Counted from the stretch's first letter, positions 1 through 6,894 are shown. The stretch is 46,224 nucleotides of DNA from Deltaproteobacteria bacterium (GCA_019310785.1 JAFDDR010000003.1:1-46224); one strand, 5' to 3'. Made by a program: numbers and translations. Notes: generated from the sequence alone by a model not told the origin.

Positions 1-563
1 GCCTCTTTTGCAGAAGGTATTTTTTCAGGTCGGCCTACCACACCCACTGACATGTTACCGTTTATTTTGAGCAGGTGCAGGAGGGCCGTGCCGACCCCGC
101 CGGCAGCCGAGTGTACCAGTACCTGGTCGGATTTTTTGAGGTGTCCCACATGATGGAGCGCATAGTAGGCCGTGAGATAGACCACGGGGAAGGTAGCGCC
201 TTTTTTTAAATCCCAGGATTGCGGGAGACTGAAGAGTTGCCGGGAAGGGCTGTTGATGGCCGTTGTGTATGCATTGAAACGGGTTGCTCCAAAGACCCTG
301 TCCCCGGGATTGAAGCCTTTAGTTTTGGATTCTGTTTGCCTTACAAGCCCGGCGAATTCCAGCCCGGGACAGAGGGGATAGGACCCTTTTGCCGCGGCAT
401 AGAGCCCGAGCCGAACAGCGATATCCGCAAAGTTGATTCCGCACGCCTTGACCTCAACCTGAGTCTCTCCTGGCCGGGGATCATCAATGGGTCTATCATC
501 AAATTGCAGGGCACGGTAATCACCCGGTTTATGAACAATGATTCTTTTACGGGAATTAGGCAT
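1..563 (-). CDS. Quinone oxidoreductase / zinc-type alcohol dehydrogenase-like protein (partial)
   Basis: Reading the minus strand from ATG at 563 gives 187 uninterrupted codons that run off the left edge. The N-terminus has the GroES-like pattern of MDR-family NADPH:quinone reductases (CGINFADIAVRLGLY, then PGLEFAG). Near the left edge is the nucleotide-binding motif HSAAGGVGTALL (about residues 157-168). Families of this type reduce quinones or enones with NADPH in the cytoplasm and usually lack the zinc ligands; the VAT-1/QOR subgroup fits best. The start overlaps the end of the upstream gene by 8 bases, so it is the third gene of a minus-strand operon. About half the expected protein (roughly 320-340 residues) is outside the window. 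The substrate cannot be inferred. Confidence 0.85.
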   Translation of the reverse strand, partial: MPNSRKRIIVHKPGDYRALQFDDRPIDDPRPGETQVEVKACGINFADIAVRLGLYAAAKGSYPLCPGLEFAGLVRQTESKTKGFNPGDRVFGATRFNAYTTAINSPSRQLFSLPQSWDLKKGATFPVVYLTAYYALHHVGHLKKSDQVLVHSAAGGVGTALLHLLKINGNMSVGVVGRPEKIPSAKE

Positions 564-843
564 TTCTCAAGTCCTCCAGCCACAATTTCAAAAGCCCCAT
601 GTGCACCTTGTTTTCCGTGTCCGGCATATTGCCGGTCGCAAGGGCAGGGACCAGCCAGCCTAAACAGACGCGGACATCATCCACCGTGACCACTATGTCT
701 TCGGATGCGAGCATGTCATCCCTGTATTTCAGGGTGGACCTGACCAGGGTTGAGAAGACCTGCCGGGTGGCGTCGGTATTCTGCCGGGGATGTTCAAGCA
801 CGCTCATGAAGAGTTTTTTGATATCTGTTTCGTGCAAAATCAC
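556..843 (-). CDS. Small hypothetical protein, 95 aa
   Basis: Not recognised. The frame starts at GTG (843), which overlaps the TGA of the Cys-rich gene upstream by four bases (GTGA), and its stop overlaps the start of the quinone oxidoreductase gene by eight. Overlap at both ends suggests a translationally coupled operon and is the main argument that the gene is real. The product looks soluble and mostly helical, with no signal peptide, membrane segment or metal motif. Near the middle is an acidic stretch (SEDIVVTVDDVRVC) and near the end a hydrophobic patch (LGWLVPALATG). The start is set by the coupling; no strong ribosome-binding site was seen. Confidence 0.6.
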   Translation of the reverse strand: MILHETDIKKLFMSVLEHPRQNTDATRQVFSTLVRSTLKYRDDMLASEDIVVTVDDVRVCLGWLVPALATGNMPDTENKVHMGLLKLWLEDLRNA

Positions 844-1040
844 ATCTCCCCTGCCTGCACCAGGCGGGCAAAATACTCGAATGACCGGTCATAGGTGGCT
901 TCAGCCTCTTTGGGGAAGCAGCATGCGGGAAGTTGTCTCATTTCAAGATGATAGGAAATACATTCGCAGCAGATGCCTTTTTTGGAGCAGGGGTAGGTGC
1001 AGTTACATTTTTCCAGGTTCCTTTCCTTGTTACATTCCAT
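840..1040 (-). CDS. Small cysteine-rich protein, DUF6485-like
   Basis: A 66-residue protein with nine cysteines, seven of them in the N-terminal third: CNCTYPC, then GICCEC, then PACCF. The pattern of CxC followed by a CCEC segment and an LPACCF segment matches what I remember of the DUF6485 family of small bacterial proteins of unknown function; the cysteines probably bind a metal. I chose ATG 1040 instead of ATG 1079 because a GGGAG ribosome-binding site lies just upstream of it and the family-like sequence starts there. The gene heads a three-gene minus-strand operon, coupled to the next gene by a GTGA overlap. No function is known; the family assignment is from memory of the pattern. Confidence 0.7.
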   Translation of the reverse strand: MECNKERNLEKCNCTYPCSKKGICCECISYHLEMRQLPACCFPKEAEATYDRSFEYFARLVQAGEM

Positions 1041-1079
1041 GTTTTCATTCTCCCTTTGTGGTTTTGTCCTCAGGTTCAT

Positions 1080-1178
1080 GGTTCACGGTTCAAGGTTCAC
1101 GGTTGCTTGCCTTATCTTCATGCTGGTCTATGTTCATCGTTTTTTAACCCTAAACCTTGAACCTTTGAACCGTGAACC
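1080..1178. repeat. GGTTCA-type heptad repeat, inverted pair 1
   Basis: Bases 1080-1104 repeat GGTTCA units with 7-base spacing. Bases 1149-1178 carry the complementary GAACC units. GGTTCACGGTTCA at 1080-1092 is the exact reverse complement of TGAACCGTGAACC at 1166-1178. The pair lies between the promoter side of the Cys-rich operon and the 3' end of the small membrane protein gene, which it enters. Transcribed in either direction it could form a long hairpin. Similar repeats occur at 1446-1502 and 40597-40727. Confidence 0.8.
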
Positions 1179-1334
1179 TGATTGGCCATCCAGATTATTC
1201 AAAAATTCCCTGAACCAGGGCGGGTTGTAAAGGAGTATATAAATGAGAAACAGCGCGGTCAATGGCAAGAAAAATATGCAAAGGTCTATTATCAGGATAC
1301 CGAGACACAAAAGTATACGTTTTGACATGTTCAT
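1134..1334 (-). CDS. Small membrane protein with repeat-derived tail
   Basis: A 66-residue product. Residues about 7-37 are strongly hydrophobic (LLCLGILIIDLCIFFLPLTA and on), followed by a conserved-looking amphipathic stretch PPWFREFLNNLD. This is a plausible small inner-membrane protein with one or two membrane segments. ATG 1334 has AGGAG six bases upstream; a second ATG two codons on is possible. The last 13 or so residues (GSRFKGSRFRVKK) are simply the GAACCnT repeat translated in frame, so the ancestral protein probably ended after the LDGQ segment and has been extended by repeat DNA. No function is known. Confidence 0.55.
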   Translation of the reverse strand: MNMSKRILLCLGILIIDLCIFFLPLTALFLIYILLYNPPWFREFLNNLDGQSGSRFKGSRFRVKKR

Positions 1335-1445
1335 TTCATACTCCTAAATACAGACCTCGTAAAAACTATTTATTTAGTGACTGCAATCCCCCTAATTTCT
1401 ATGACTTTGCTCAAAAATTGGAAATCAGGTCGGTCTGGGTTATGA

Positions 1446-1492
1446 GGTTCAGGGTTCAAAGGTTTTAACCCCTGAACGGTGAACCCTGAACC
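1446..1492. repeat. GGTTCA-type inverted repeat, possible bidirectional hairpin
   Basis: GGTTCAGGGTTCA (1446-1458) and TGAACCCTGAACC (1480-1492) are exact reverse complements around a 21-base centre that contains further related units. More GAACC/AAACC units follow to about 1500. The predicted stem is strong and could act as a bidirectional terminator or mRNA-stabilising element upstream of the regulator promoter. No U-tract follows the stem, so a classical intrinsic terminator is not shown. Confidence 0.75.
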
Positions 1493-1555
1493 CTAAACCT
1501 GTGACGCTTTTATGGTATCTTATCAAATTCACCCGAAAAATTGTAAACTTTTCTC

Positions 1556-1613
1556 TTGACAAATGCGTTCAATTATTGAACAATGTACGTTCAAAAACTG
1601 AACGCACTATATT
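1556..1613 (+). promoter_or_regulatory. Promoter/operator region of regulator gene 1
   Basis: TTGACA lies at 1556-1561. Two palindromes follow: GTTCAATTATTGAAC (1567-1581, perfect 7-base arms) and GTTCAAAAACTGAAC (1589-1603, 5-base arms, 6 counting the flanking C and G). Their centres are 22 bp apart, about two helical turns. TATATT at 1608-1613 follows the second palindrome by four bases. The first palindrome recurs exactly at 41150-41164 in front of the paralogous regulator, again just before a TATATTT. This is good evidence for a shared operator, most simply bound by the regulators themselves. Which hexamers form the real promoter is unclear: TTGACA pairs by spacing with a weak AACAAT at 1579, while TATATT lacks a good -35. 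Confidence 0.6.
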
Positions 1614-1645
1614 TCAGGAAATCTTAATCCTGTTGGACACCCTTA

Positions 1646-2224
1646 ATGGACAAGGAAAACATACATATCCTACGGCTGATGGGGGAAATTGAGCGGGACG
1701 CCAGCCCCAGCCAGAGAGAACTGTCCAGCCGTCTGAATCTTTCTCTCGGATTAGTCAATACCTTTATCAAGAGACTCGTGAACAAAGGGTATTTCAAGGT
1801 GAAGACCATGCCGCGGAACCGTGCCAGGTATTTTCTGACGCCCAAAGGATTGGCAAGAAAAAGCAGGCTCACCGTGGAATATCTCCAATACTCGGTTAAT
1901 TTTTATAAAGACATAAAAAACCTGCTAATTAACAAATTCAAAGAGATGGAAAAGGCCCGGCTCAATACCGTCATGTTCTTCGGTGCCGGAGAAGTGGCCG
2001 AATTGGCATATCTTTACCTGCAACTGACCGATTTACATCTGGTTGGGATCGTAGAGAACAGCCAGGATGGCGGTGACTTTTTTGAGTTTGGAGTTGATGG
2101 TCTTGACCTGCTTGATCAAAAGGACTGGGACGTGATCTTGCTGACGCGCCTCGACAATACGGACCAGGACATCGAGACCCTTGTGGAAATGGGTGTTAAC
2201 CCCGATAAAATAGCAGTCTTATGA
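1646..2224 (+). CDS. EPS-associated winged-helix regulator with C-terminal Rossmann-like domain (copy 1)
   Basis: A 192-residue protein. Residues about 5-75 form a winged helix of MarR/Lrp-like type (PSQRELSSRLNLSLGLVNTF as helix-turn-helix, then GYFKVKT wing and LTPKGLARK). This resembles the MarR-type regulators found at the head of EPS loci. Residues about 105-192 have a glycine motif, VMFFGAGEVAELAY, then alternating strands and helices, like the small Rossmann domains of PglD or the C-terminal part of sugar C-methyltransferases, so a nucleotide-sugar or nucleotide ligand is conceivable. Two palindromes precede it. Its TGA overlaps the ATG of the NusG-like gene (ATGA), so the two are co-translated. 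A paralogue of equal length lies at 41217. No strong ribosome-binding site is visible. Confidence 0.85.
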   Translation: MDKENIHILRLMGEIERDASPSQRELSSRLNLSLGLVNTFIKRLVNKGYFKVKTMPRNRARYFLTPKGLARKSRLTVEYLQYSVNFYKDIKNLLINKFKEMEKARLNTVMFFGAGEVAELAYLYLQLTDLHLVGIVENSQDGGDFFEFGVDGLDLLDQKDWDVILLTRLDNTDQDIETLVEMGVNPDKIAVL

Positions 2225-2733
2225 GCCAGAATTCTTCCAATTGGTACGCCCTTCACACCCGAAGCCGTTTCGAGCAAAAGGTTTATGATGGCTTGTGCGG
2301 CAAATCAATAGAGGCATTTCTCCCCCGTATCCAGATGATGAGCCGGCGCAAAGACCGGCGTAAGAAGATTTTGGTGCCCATGCTGCCCGGCTATGTGTTC
2401 ACCCGCTCCGGCCTTGAAGCCGAAGAACATATAAATATTCTCAAGACCGTCGGTGTTGTGCGAATGGTGGGTATTAAGGGCACACCTGTTCCGGCCAATG
2501 AAGAAGAGATCGCTTCGCTCATGATTTTGGACGGCACGGACCGTACAGTTCAAAACCGGACCTATATGAAAAAAGGAGACCGGATAATGATAATGGAAGG
2601 GCCGCTAAAAGGACTTGTAGGGTTTTACCTTCATCATAAGGGAAAGACCGACAAGGTCGTTGTATCCGTTGATCTCCTTAATCGGTCCTTAGAGGTAGAG
2701 ATCGAAGGTTGGGCCCTGGAGAAGATAGGCTAA
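2221..2733 (+). CDS. NusG-family specialised transcription antiterminator (UpxY/RfaH/LoaP type)
   Basis: A 170-residue protein with the NusG N-terminal domain (NWYALHTRSRFEQKV at the start, then FLPRIQ, and PMLPGYVFTR at about residues 57-66) and a C-terminal KOW domain (KKGDRIMIMEGPLKGLVGFY, about residues 116-135). Specialised NusG paralogues at the head of polysaccharide loci (RfaH, UpxY, LoaP) load on RNA polymerase in the leader and let it read through terminators over long operons. The position here, first after the regulator and just before a hairpin-rich leader and about 38 kb of co-directional genes, fits this role. I did not find an exact ops element (GGCGGTAG) downstream, so recruitment must differ from E. 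coli RfaH. Confidence 0.9.
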   Translation: MSQNSSNWYALHTRSRFEQKVYDGLCGKSIEAFLPRIQMMSRRKDRRKKILVPMLPGYVFTRSGLEAEEHINILKTVGVVRMVGIKGTPVPANEEEIASLMILDGTDRTVQNRTYMKKGDRIMIMEGPLKGLVGFYLHHKGKTDKVVVSVDLLNRSLEVEIEGWALEKIG

Positions 2734-2922
2734 ACCGTGCTACAAAACCCCTGTAAAGGGTTAATCTTAATGTTATATCAATTGGATAGCCTCTTTGGTG
2801 CCATGTAATCAAAGGGGCGGAGCTGTGCAAAATAGATAACAATTTATGACGGCAAACTTGTTAAGCGGCGCAGCCGCGTTTAATAAAATCCCGACATGGC
2901 CGGGATTTTATGGAGTGAAACG
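2734..2922 (+). promoter_or_regulatory. Hairpin-rich leader downstream of the NusG-like gene
   Basis: This non-coding gap carries three candidate RNA hairpins: AACCC/GGGTT at 2746-2762 (7-base loop, weak), GCGGC/GCCGC at 2865-2877 (3-base loop), and a perfect 11-bp stem, ATAAAATCCCG (2883-2893) pairing with CGGGATTTTAT (2901-2911) around a 7-base loop. The last stem is GC-rich at the top and A/U-rich at the base, like an intrinsic terminator. It ends exactly where the GGAG ribosome-binding site (2912-2915) of the first glycan gene begins. The arrangement suggests that transcription or translation into the locus is conditional, with the upstream NusG-like protein as the obvious candidate. This is inference; only the hairpins are seen. 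Confidence 0.55.
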
Positions 2923-3882
2923 ATGAAAGCATTAATTACGGGCGGAGCCGGTTTTATAGGTTCCCATTTGGCAGAGAGGCTGTTGGAATTAGGACACGAG
3001 GTGTTCATCATTGATAACCTGTGGACAGGCAAGCTTTCCAACATTGAAAAGATTCAAAACCAGGAGAAGCTTCATCTAATCGTGGATACCATATTGAATG
3101 AGTCTGTCATGAATGAATTGATCTTTAAGATAGACCATATCTATCATCTTGCCGCGGCCGTTGGGGTAAAGAATATCATGGACCACCCGGTGGAGACATT
3201 GGATATCAATGTAAAGGGAACAGAGGTGGTTTTGAGATTAGCCAACCGTTTCAAGAAAAAGGTTTTCATTGCTTCTACATCGGAAATCTACGGAAAACAC
3301 GTGGAGCATACCCTGTCCGAGGACGATAACCGGGTCATGGGTACGGTGAAAAAGCGGCGCTGGGCCTATGCGTGTTCCAAGACATTGGACGAGTTTCTGG
3401 CCCTTTCCTATTTTAATGAAAAGAAGCTGCCAATAGTGATCGGGAGGTTGTTCAACACGGTAGGGCCCCGGCAGATCGGTCAGTACGGCATGGTCCTGCC
3501 CACTTTCGTACAGAGTGCCCTGTTGGGAAAGCCCATCACCGTTTTCGGGGACGGGACCCAGAGCCGCAGTTTCACTTACGTTAGTGATGTGGTTGGGGCG
3601 ATCATAAAACTCATGGATGAGCCTGCCGCAGAAGGGGATATCTTTAATATAGGAAACGACAGTGAAGTGACCATCAATGAGCTGGCCCTGACGGTCAAAG
3701 AGATGACGGGGAGTCCCTCGGAGATTGATCATATCCCTTATGAAAAGGCATATGGGCCGGGTTTTGAAGACATGGAGAGACGGTGTCCCAACATTGACAA
3801 GGTAAAGGAACTGATAGGATTTGAGCCGTCTCATGATTTAAAATCGATTGTCCGGAGCGTCATTGATTATTTCAAGGAATAA
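2923..3882 (+). CDS. NAD-dependent epimerase/dehydratase (nucleotide-sugar SDR)
   Basis: A 319-residue extended SDR. NAD-binding GGAGFIG at residues 7-13; catalytic Ser region STSEIYG from about residue 118; YACSK (Y149, K153). Later GRLFNTVGPRQ and FGDGTQSRSFTYVSD are typical of the UDP-glucose 4-epimerase / UDP-glucuronate decarboxylase branch. It acts on an NDP-sugar in the cytoplasm; the exact reaction (4-epimerisation or decarboxylation) cannot be fixed. I use ATG 2923 because GGAG lies seven bases upstream and the Rossmann motif needs no further residues. The upstream in-frame ATG 2896 sits in the loop of the leader hairpin. It is the first enzyme gene of the locus. Confidence 0.88.
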   Translation: MKALITGGAGFIGSHLAERLLELGHEVFIIDNLWTGKLSNIEKIQNQEKLHLIVDTILNESVMNELIFKIDHIYHLAAAVGVKNIMDHPVETLDINVKGTEVVLRLANRFKKKVFIASTSEIYGKHVEHTLSEDDNRVMGTVKKRRWAYACSKTLDEFLALSYFNEKKLPIVIGRLFNTVGPRQIGQYGMVLPTFVQSALLGKPITVFGDGTQSRSFTYVSDVVGAIIKLMDEPAAEGDIFNIGNDSEVTINELALTVKEMTGSPSEIDHIPYEKAYGPGFEDMERRCPNIDKVKELIGFEPSHDLKSIVRSVIDYFKE

Positions 3883-3899
3883 AATCGTTTCGCGATTTT
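3881..3899 (+). terminator. Weak hairpin overlapping the epimerase stop codon
   Basis: AAAATCG (3881-3887) pairs perfectly with CGATTTT (3893-3899) around a 5-base loop. The stem overlaps the TAA of the epimerase gene and ends in four T residues. It is AT-rich and short, so termination would be partial at best; it may only adjust expression or stabilise the 3' end. The next gene starts 86 bases after the stop. Confidence 0.3.
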
Positions 3900-3968
3900 G
3901 TTGAGTGAAGAGAAGGTTAAACATCAGCTCCGACGAATTTTGCTATATGCCAGGACCTAATCTGTCTC

Positions 3969-5792
3969 ATGACAGAATCAGGGAATATGGCCTTGAAAAA
4001 ACGGGAAAAGGTGGAAAATAAAAAAAGCACATTAAATATCATCAGGCAGTTGATCGAGGGTCACAATGGGTATGCGCTTCTATTATTCGTTGTGATGCTT
4101 CTTGCCGCAGGGGCAGAGGCTTTCGGCCTTTCCCTTTTCCTGCCCGTACTTTCCGGTTTGATTGATCAGGAAGCCAAATTTGGAAAAATATTTGAGTACC
4201 TTGATTTTTTTCTTGGATCAATACCCTCTGATTACAAGATGCTTGCTCTTTTGGGTATTTTGGTGATCGCTTTCCTTTTTAAAAACACTTTGCTCGTTTT
4301 GCATAAGGGCATGAGTGTCCACTTTGGCATGAAGTTGAGGGAGCAATGGTCTTACAAGATACTGTCCTCGTATCTGAACGCTAAGTATCAAGAAATAATG
4401 AACGAGAAGCAAGGGATTATGTTTCATAATGTAGTAATAGAGCCTTTTAGAGTTTCAAAATCAATTACTGACCTGCTGAACCTTTTGAGCAAATTGATAA
4501 TGGCATTAGCTATTTTTGTTATGCTTATTATAGTCAACTGGAAAGTCACCCTGGTTGCTGCTCTTTTTGGCGGGCTGATATATCTCCTTATCAAGAACAT
4601 GACATTTGAATATTCAATGAGATTCGGAAAAAAACGGCTGGATATACAGCAAAACATTAGCGCCATATCATCGGAGAGTGTTGGGGCGATTAAAGAAATC
4701 AAAATGCTTGGCGCGGGGCAGCAATACCTTTCCGCCTTAATGGAAAGGCTCCTGGAATTTACCAGAGTCCAAACGAGATTTTCTATTTTTTCTATTCTTC
4801 CTGACAATATCCTGGAGGTTGCTCTGATTGTTCTTATTTCATTGGCCATTGTTTATATCCAATTTGCGTCAAGTATCAGTATGAAAGAAGTGCTGCCGGT
4901 TCTCGGTTTTTTCATTGTGGCCGGACAAAGACTTTTCAAGCACATATCATTTATCATTTCCCAGCGCATGAAAGTTGCGTCGGCCCTGCCGTCTTTGAAC
5001 ATGATTCATTCTTTGATTTTTAAAATCGAGTCTACGGAAACGCTTGATAACGGTTACGTTTTTAAAAATCTGGAAAGCGACGTCGTCCTTAAAAGCATTA
5101 CTTTTTCATATGAGAAAAAATCCAAGCCCGTTCTCTTTAGTTTCAACATGAGGATTCCGAAAAATAAGATGACCGCGATTGTCGGAGCATCGGGATCGGG
5201 CAAGTCAACGATTGCAGACTTACTCATGCGGCTTTTAACACCGCAGTCCGGAAAGATTGAGTGCAATGGAAAGGATATTCAGGAATTCAGACTGGCGTCG
5301 TGGAGAGAAAAAATGGGGTATGTGAGCCAGGATCCATATCTTTTCAATATGACGCTTCGGGAAAATATTCTGCTTGGAAAACCGGATGCAGGGGAAGAAG
5401 GGGTCATAAATGCCGCCAAAAGAGCAAATATCCATGATTTTATAACGAGCCTGCCTGAGGGGTACAATACCATTGTAGGAGACCGGGGCGTAAAACTATC
5501 AGGTGGACAGCGTCAGCGAGTGGTGATTGCGAGGGCGATTATCAGTGATCCCGAGATTTTCATCTTTGATGAAGCCACAAGTGCACTTGACAGGGAATCG
5601 GAGCAGGTCATTCAAAAATCCATTGAAAACCTGGCAAGCAAAAAGACCATCGTAGTTATTGCTCACAGGCTTTCCACGATTGAGAAGGCTGACGTGATTT
5701 ATGACATGGACCGAATGGCCAGGATTCATGAGGCAGGGAATTTTGGCGTGGCTAACCATAACATGCAGGACATTAAAGGAATGAGAGGATGA
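3969..5792 (+). CDS. ABC transporter, fused permease/ATPase (PglK/MsbA-like flippase)
   Basis: A 607-residue half-transporter. The N-terminal 350 residues contain about six hydrophobic segments (for example residues 37-62 and 90-110). The ATPase follows: Walker A GASGSGKST at 406-414, signature LSGGQ at 510-514, Walker B ending D534-E535, switch His566. In glycan loci such fused exporters (PglK, MsbA class) flip lipid-linked oligosaccharides across the inner membrane. As I see no Wzx, Wzm or Wzt, this is the best export candidate for the locus. The C-terminal tail after the H-loop (about 40 residues) is atypical and lacks the usual IVExG pattern. The start is uncertain: ATG 3987 is also possible and neither has a good ribosome-binding site. 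It overlaps the next gene by four bases. Confidence 0.9.
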   Translation: MTESGNMALKKREKVENKKSTLNIIRQLIEGHNGYALLLFVVMLLAAGAEAFGLSLFLPVLSGLIDQEAKFGKIFEYLDFFLGSIPSDYKMLALLGILVIAFLFKNTLLVLHKGMSVHFGMKLREQWSYKILSSYLNAKYQEIMNEKQGIMFHNVVIEPFRVSKSITDLLNLLSKLIMALAIFVMLIIVNWKVTLVAALFGGLIYLLIKNMTFEYSMRFGKKRLDIQQNISAISSESVGAIKEIKMLGAGQQYLSALMERLLEFTRVQTRFSIFSILPDNILEVALIVLISLAIVYIQFASSISMKEVLPVLGFFIVAGQRLFKHISFIISQRMKVASALPSLNMIHSLIFKIESTETLDNGYVFKNLESDVVLKSITFSYEKKSKPVLFSFNMRIPKNKMTAIVGASGSGKSTIADLLMRLLTPQSGKIECNGKDIQEFRLASWREKMGYVSQDPYLFNMTLRENILLGKPDAGEEGVINAAKRANIHDFITSLPEGYNTIVGDRGVKLSGGQRQRVVIARAIISDPEIFIFDEATSALDRESEQVIQKSIENLASKKTIVVIAHRLSTIEKADVIYDMDRMARIHEAGNFGVANHNMQDIKGMRG

Positions 5793-6865
5793 TGGAAGGA
5801 TCGAACAGGGACAGAATTCGCCAGGTGACTATTAGTGGGGAAATTGTAAGCGATGACAGTGATTGCTACGTGATTGCAGAGATAGGCCATAATCATCAGG
5901 GCAAAGTAGAAACGGCCAGGAAAATGATCCGCGTGGCCAAGGAGTGCGGCGCCAATGCGGTCAAACTGCAGAAGAGGGACAACAAGTCGCTTTTTACCTC
6001 TGAAATTTATAACGCGCCATATAACAATGAGAACAGCTACGCATCCACGTACGGAGCTCATCGCGAGGCCCTTGAATTTGGAAAGTCGGAGTACCGGGAG
6101 CTTATGGACTACGCCGGTGAATTGGGGATTACGCTCTTCGCCACGGCCTTCGACTTTGCGAGTGCGGATTTTTTAGGTGAGCTGGGCGTGCCTGCATTCA
6201 AGATGGCTTCAGGAGATTTGACCAACACACCTCTTCTCAGGCATGTGGCACAGTTCGGAAAACCTGTTTTCGTAAGCACGGGCGGTGGCACTCTGGATGA
6301 TGTGAAGAGGGCCTATGACACGGTAATGCCTGTTAATGACCAACTTTGTATTCTTCATTGCACCGCGGCCTATCCCATATACGACTACGAGGACATGAAT
6401 TTGCAGGTTATAAATACATTCAGGGAGGCGTTCCCCGAAATAGTAGTGGGATTATCTGACCACGAAAGCGGTATCTCAATGGCCCTGGTAGCATATATTC
6501 TTGGGGCAAGAGTGATAGAGAAACATTTTACACTGAACAGGGCATGGAAAGGGACGGACCATTCCTTTTCCCTTGCACCTACCGGGCTTCGTCGGCTGGT
6601 GCGTAATCTGCGCCGTGCAAGAGTGGCCATGTCGGACGGTGTAAAAAGAAGGCTTCCCTGCGAGGAAAAGCCTCTTTACAAGATGTCAAAGAAGCTTGTA
6701 GCAGCCCGTGATTTGTCCGAGGGCCAGGTTCTTGAACGGGACGATATCGCAATCAAGTCTCCTGGAGACGGATTACCGCCCTATGAACTGGACAACCTGG
6801 TGGGCAGAAGGCTGATCCATTCGCTGAAGCGGGATGAGAATATTGCCTTTGAAGGAACGGAATAG
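5789..6865 (+). CDS. N-acetylneuraminate synthase-family protein (NeuB-like) with SAF domain, copy 1
   Basis: A 358-residue NeuB-family TIM barrel with a C-terminal SAF (antifreeze-like) domain from about residue 298. Diagnostic sequence: AEIGHNHQG at residues 30-38, then KLQKRDNKSLFT, FKMASGDLTN, HCTAAYP, GLSDHESG and IEKHFTLNR. NeuB-type enzymes condense phosphoenolpyruvate with an aldose to give nonulosonic acids (Neu5Ac, legionaminate, pseudaminate). The substrate here is unknown: no NeuC-type epimerase is adjacent, and the neighbours are an SDR, an aldehyde dehydrogenase and a transketolase. Its ATG overlaps the ABC transporter stop (ATGA), so the genes are coupled. A second NeuB lies at 23707 and is only distantly similar. 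Confidence 0.88.
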   Translation: MMEGSNRDRIRQVTISGEIVSDDSDCYVIAEIGHNHQGKVETARKMIRVAKECGANAVKLQKRDNKSLFTSEIYNAPYNNENSYASTYGAHREALEFGKSEYRELMDYAGELGITLFATAFDFASADFLGELGVPAFKMASGDLTNTPLLRHVAQFGKPVFVSTGGGTLDDVKRAYDTVMPVNDQLCILHCTAAYPIYDYEDMNLQVINTFREAFPEIVVGLSDHESGISMALVAYILGARVIEKHFTLNRAWKGTDHSFSLAPTGLRRLVRNLRRARVAMSDGVKRRLPCEEKPLYKMSKKLVAARDLSEGQVLERDDIAIKSPGDGLPPYELDNLVGRRLIHSLKRDENIAFEGTE

Positions 6866-6894
6866 ACGCCCTTTGCCGGAGGAGAGGGATTTTC

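Larger units (their letters stand above)
1335..1645. other. Intergenic region between divergent genes: repeats, operators, promoter
   Basis: This 311-base stretch separates the minus-strand small membrane protein gene from the plus-strand regulator gene. It holds an AT-rich segment (about 1335-1440) with no convincing gene, a perfect 13-bp inverted repeat of GGTTCA type (1446-1492), a consensus-like TTGACA at 1556-1561, two 15-bp palindromes (1567-1581, 1589-1603) and a TATATTT at 1608. Short open frames exist here but have no protein-like character. Confidence 0.7.

Noticed and set aside
219-1230. Several plus-strand open frames of 75-182 codons
   Set aside because: They are antisense to the minus-strand trio and have biased, low-complexity or arginine/serine-rich translations; the minus-strand frames have recognisable motifs, ribosome-binding sites and coupled starts.
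2800-2900. Possible ops element (GGCGGTAG) for RfaH
   Set aside because: The nearest match is GGGGCGGAG at about 2815; it is not the consensus, so I do not call an ops site.
3238-3834. Minus-strand open frame of 198 codons inside the first epimerase
   Set aside because: It is the antisense of a well-recognised SDR and shows no motif or ribosome-binding site of its own.
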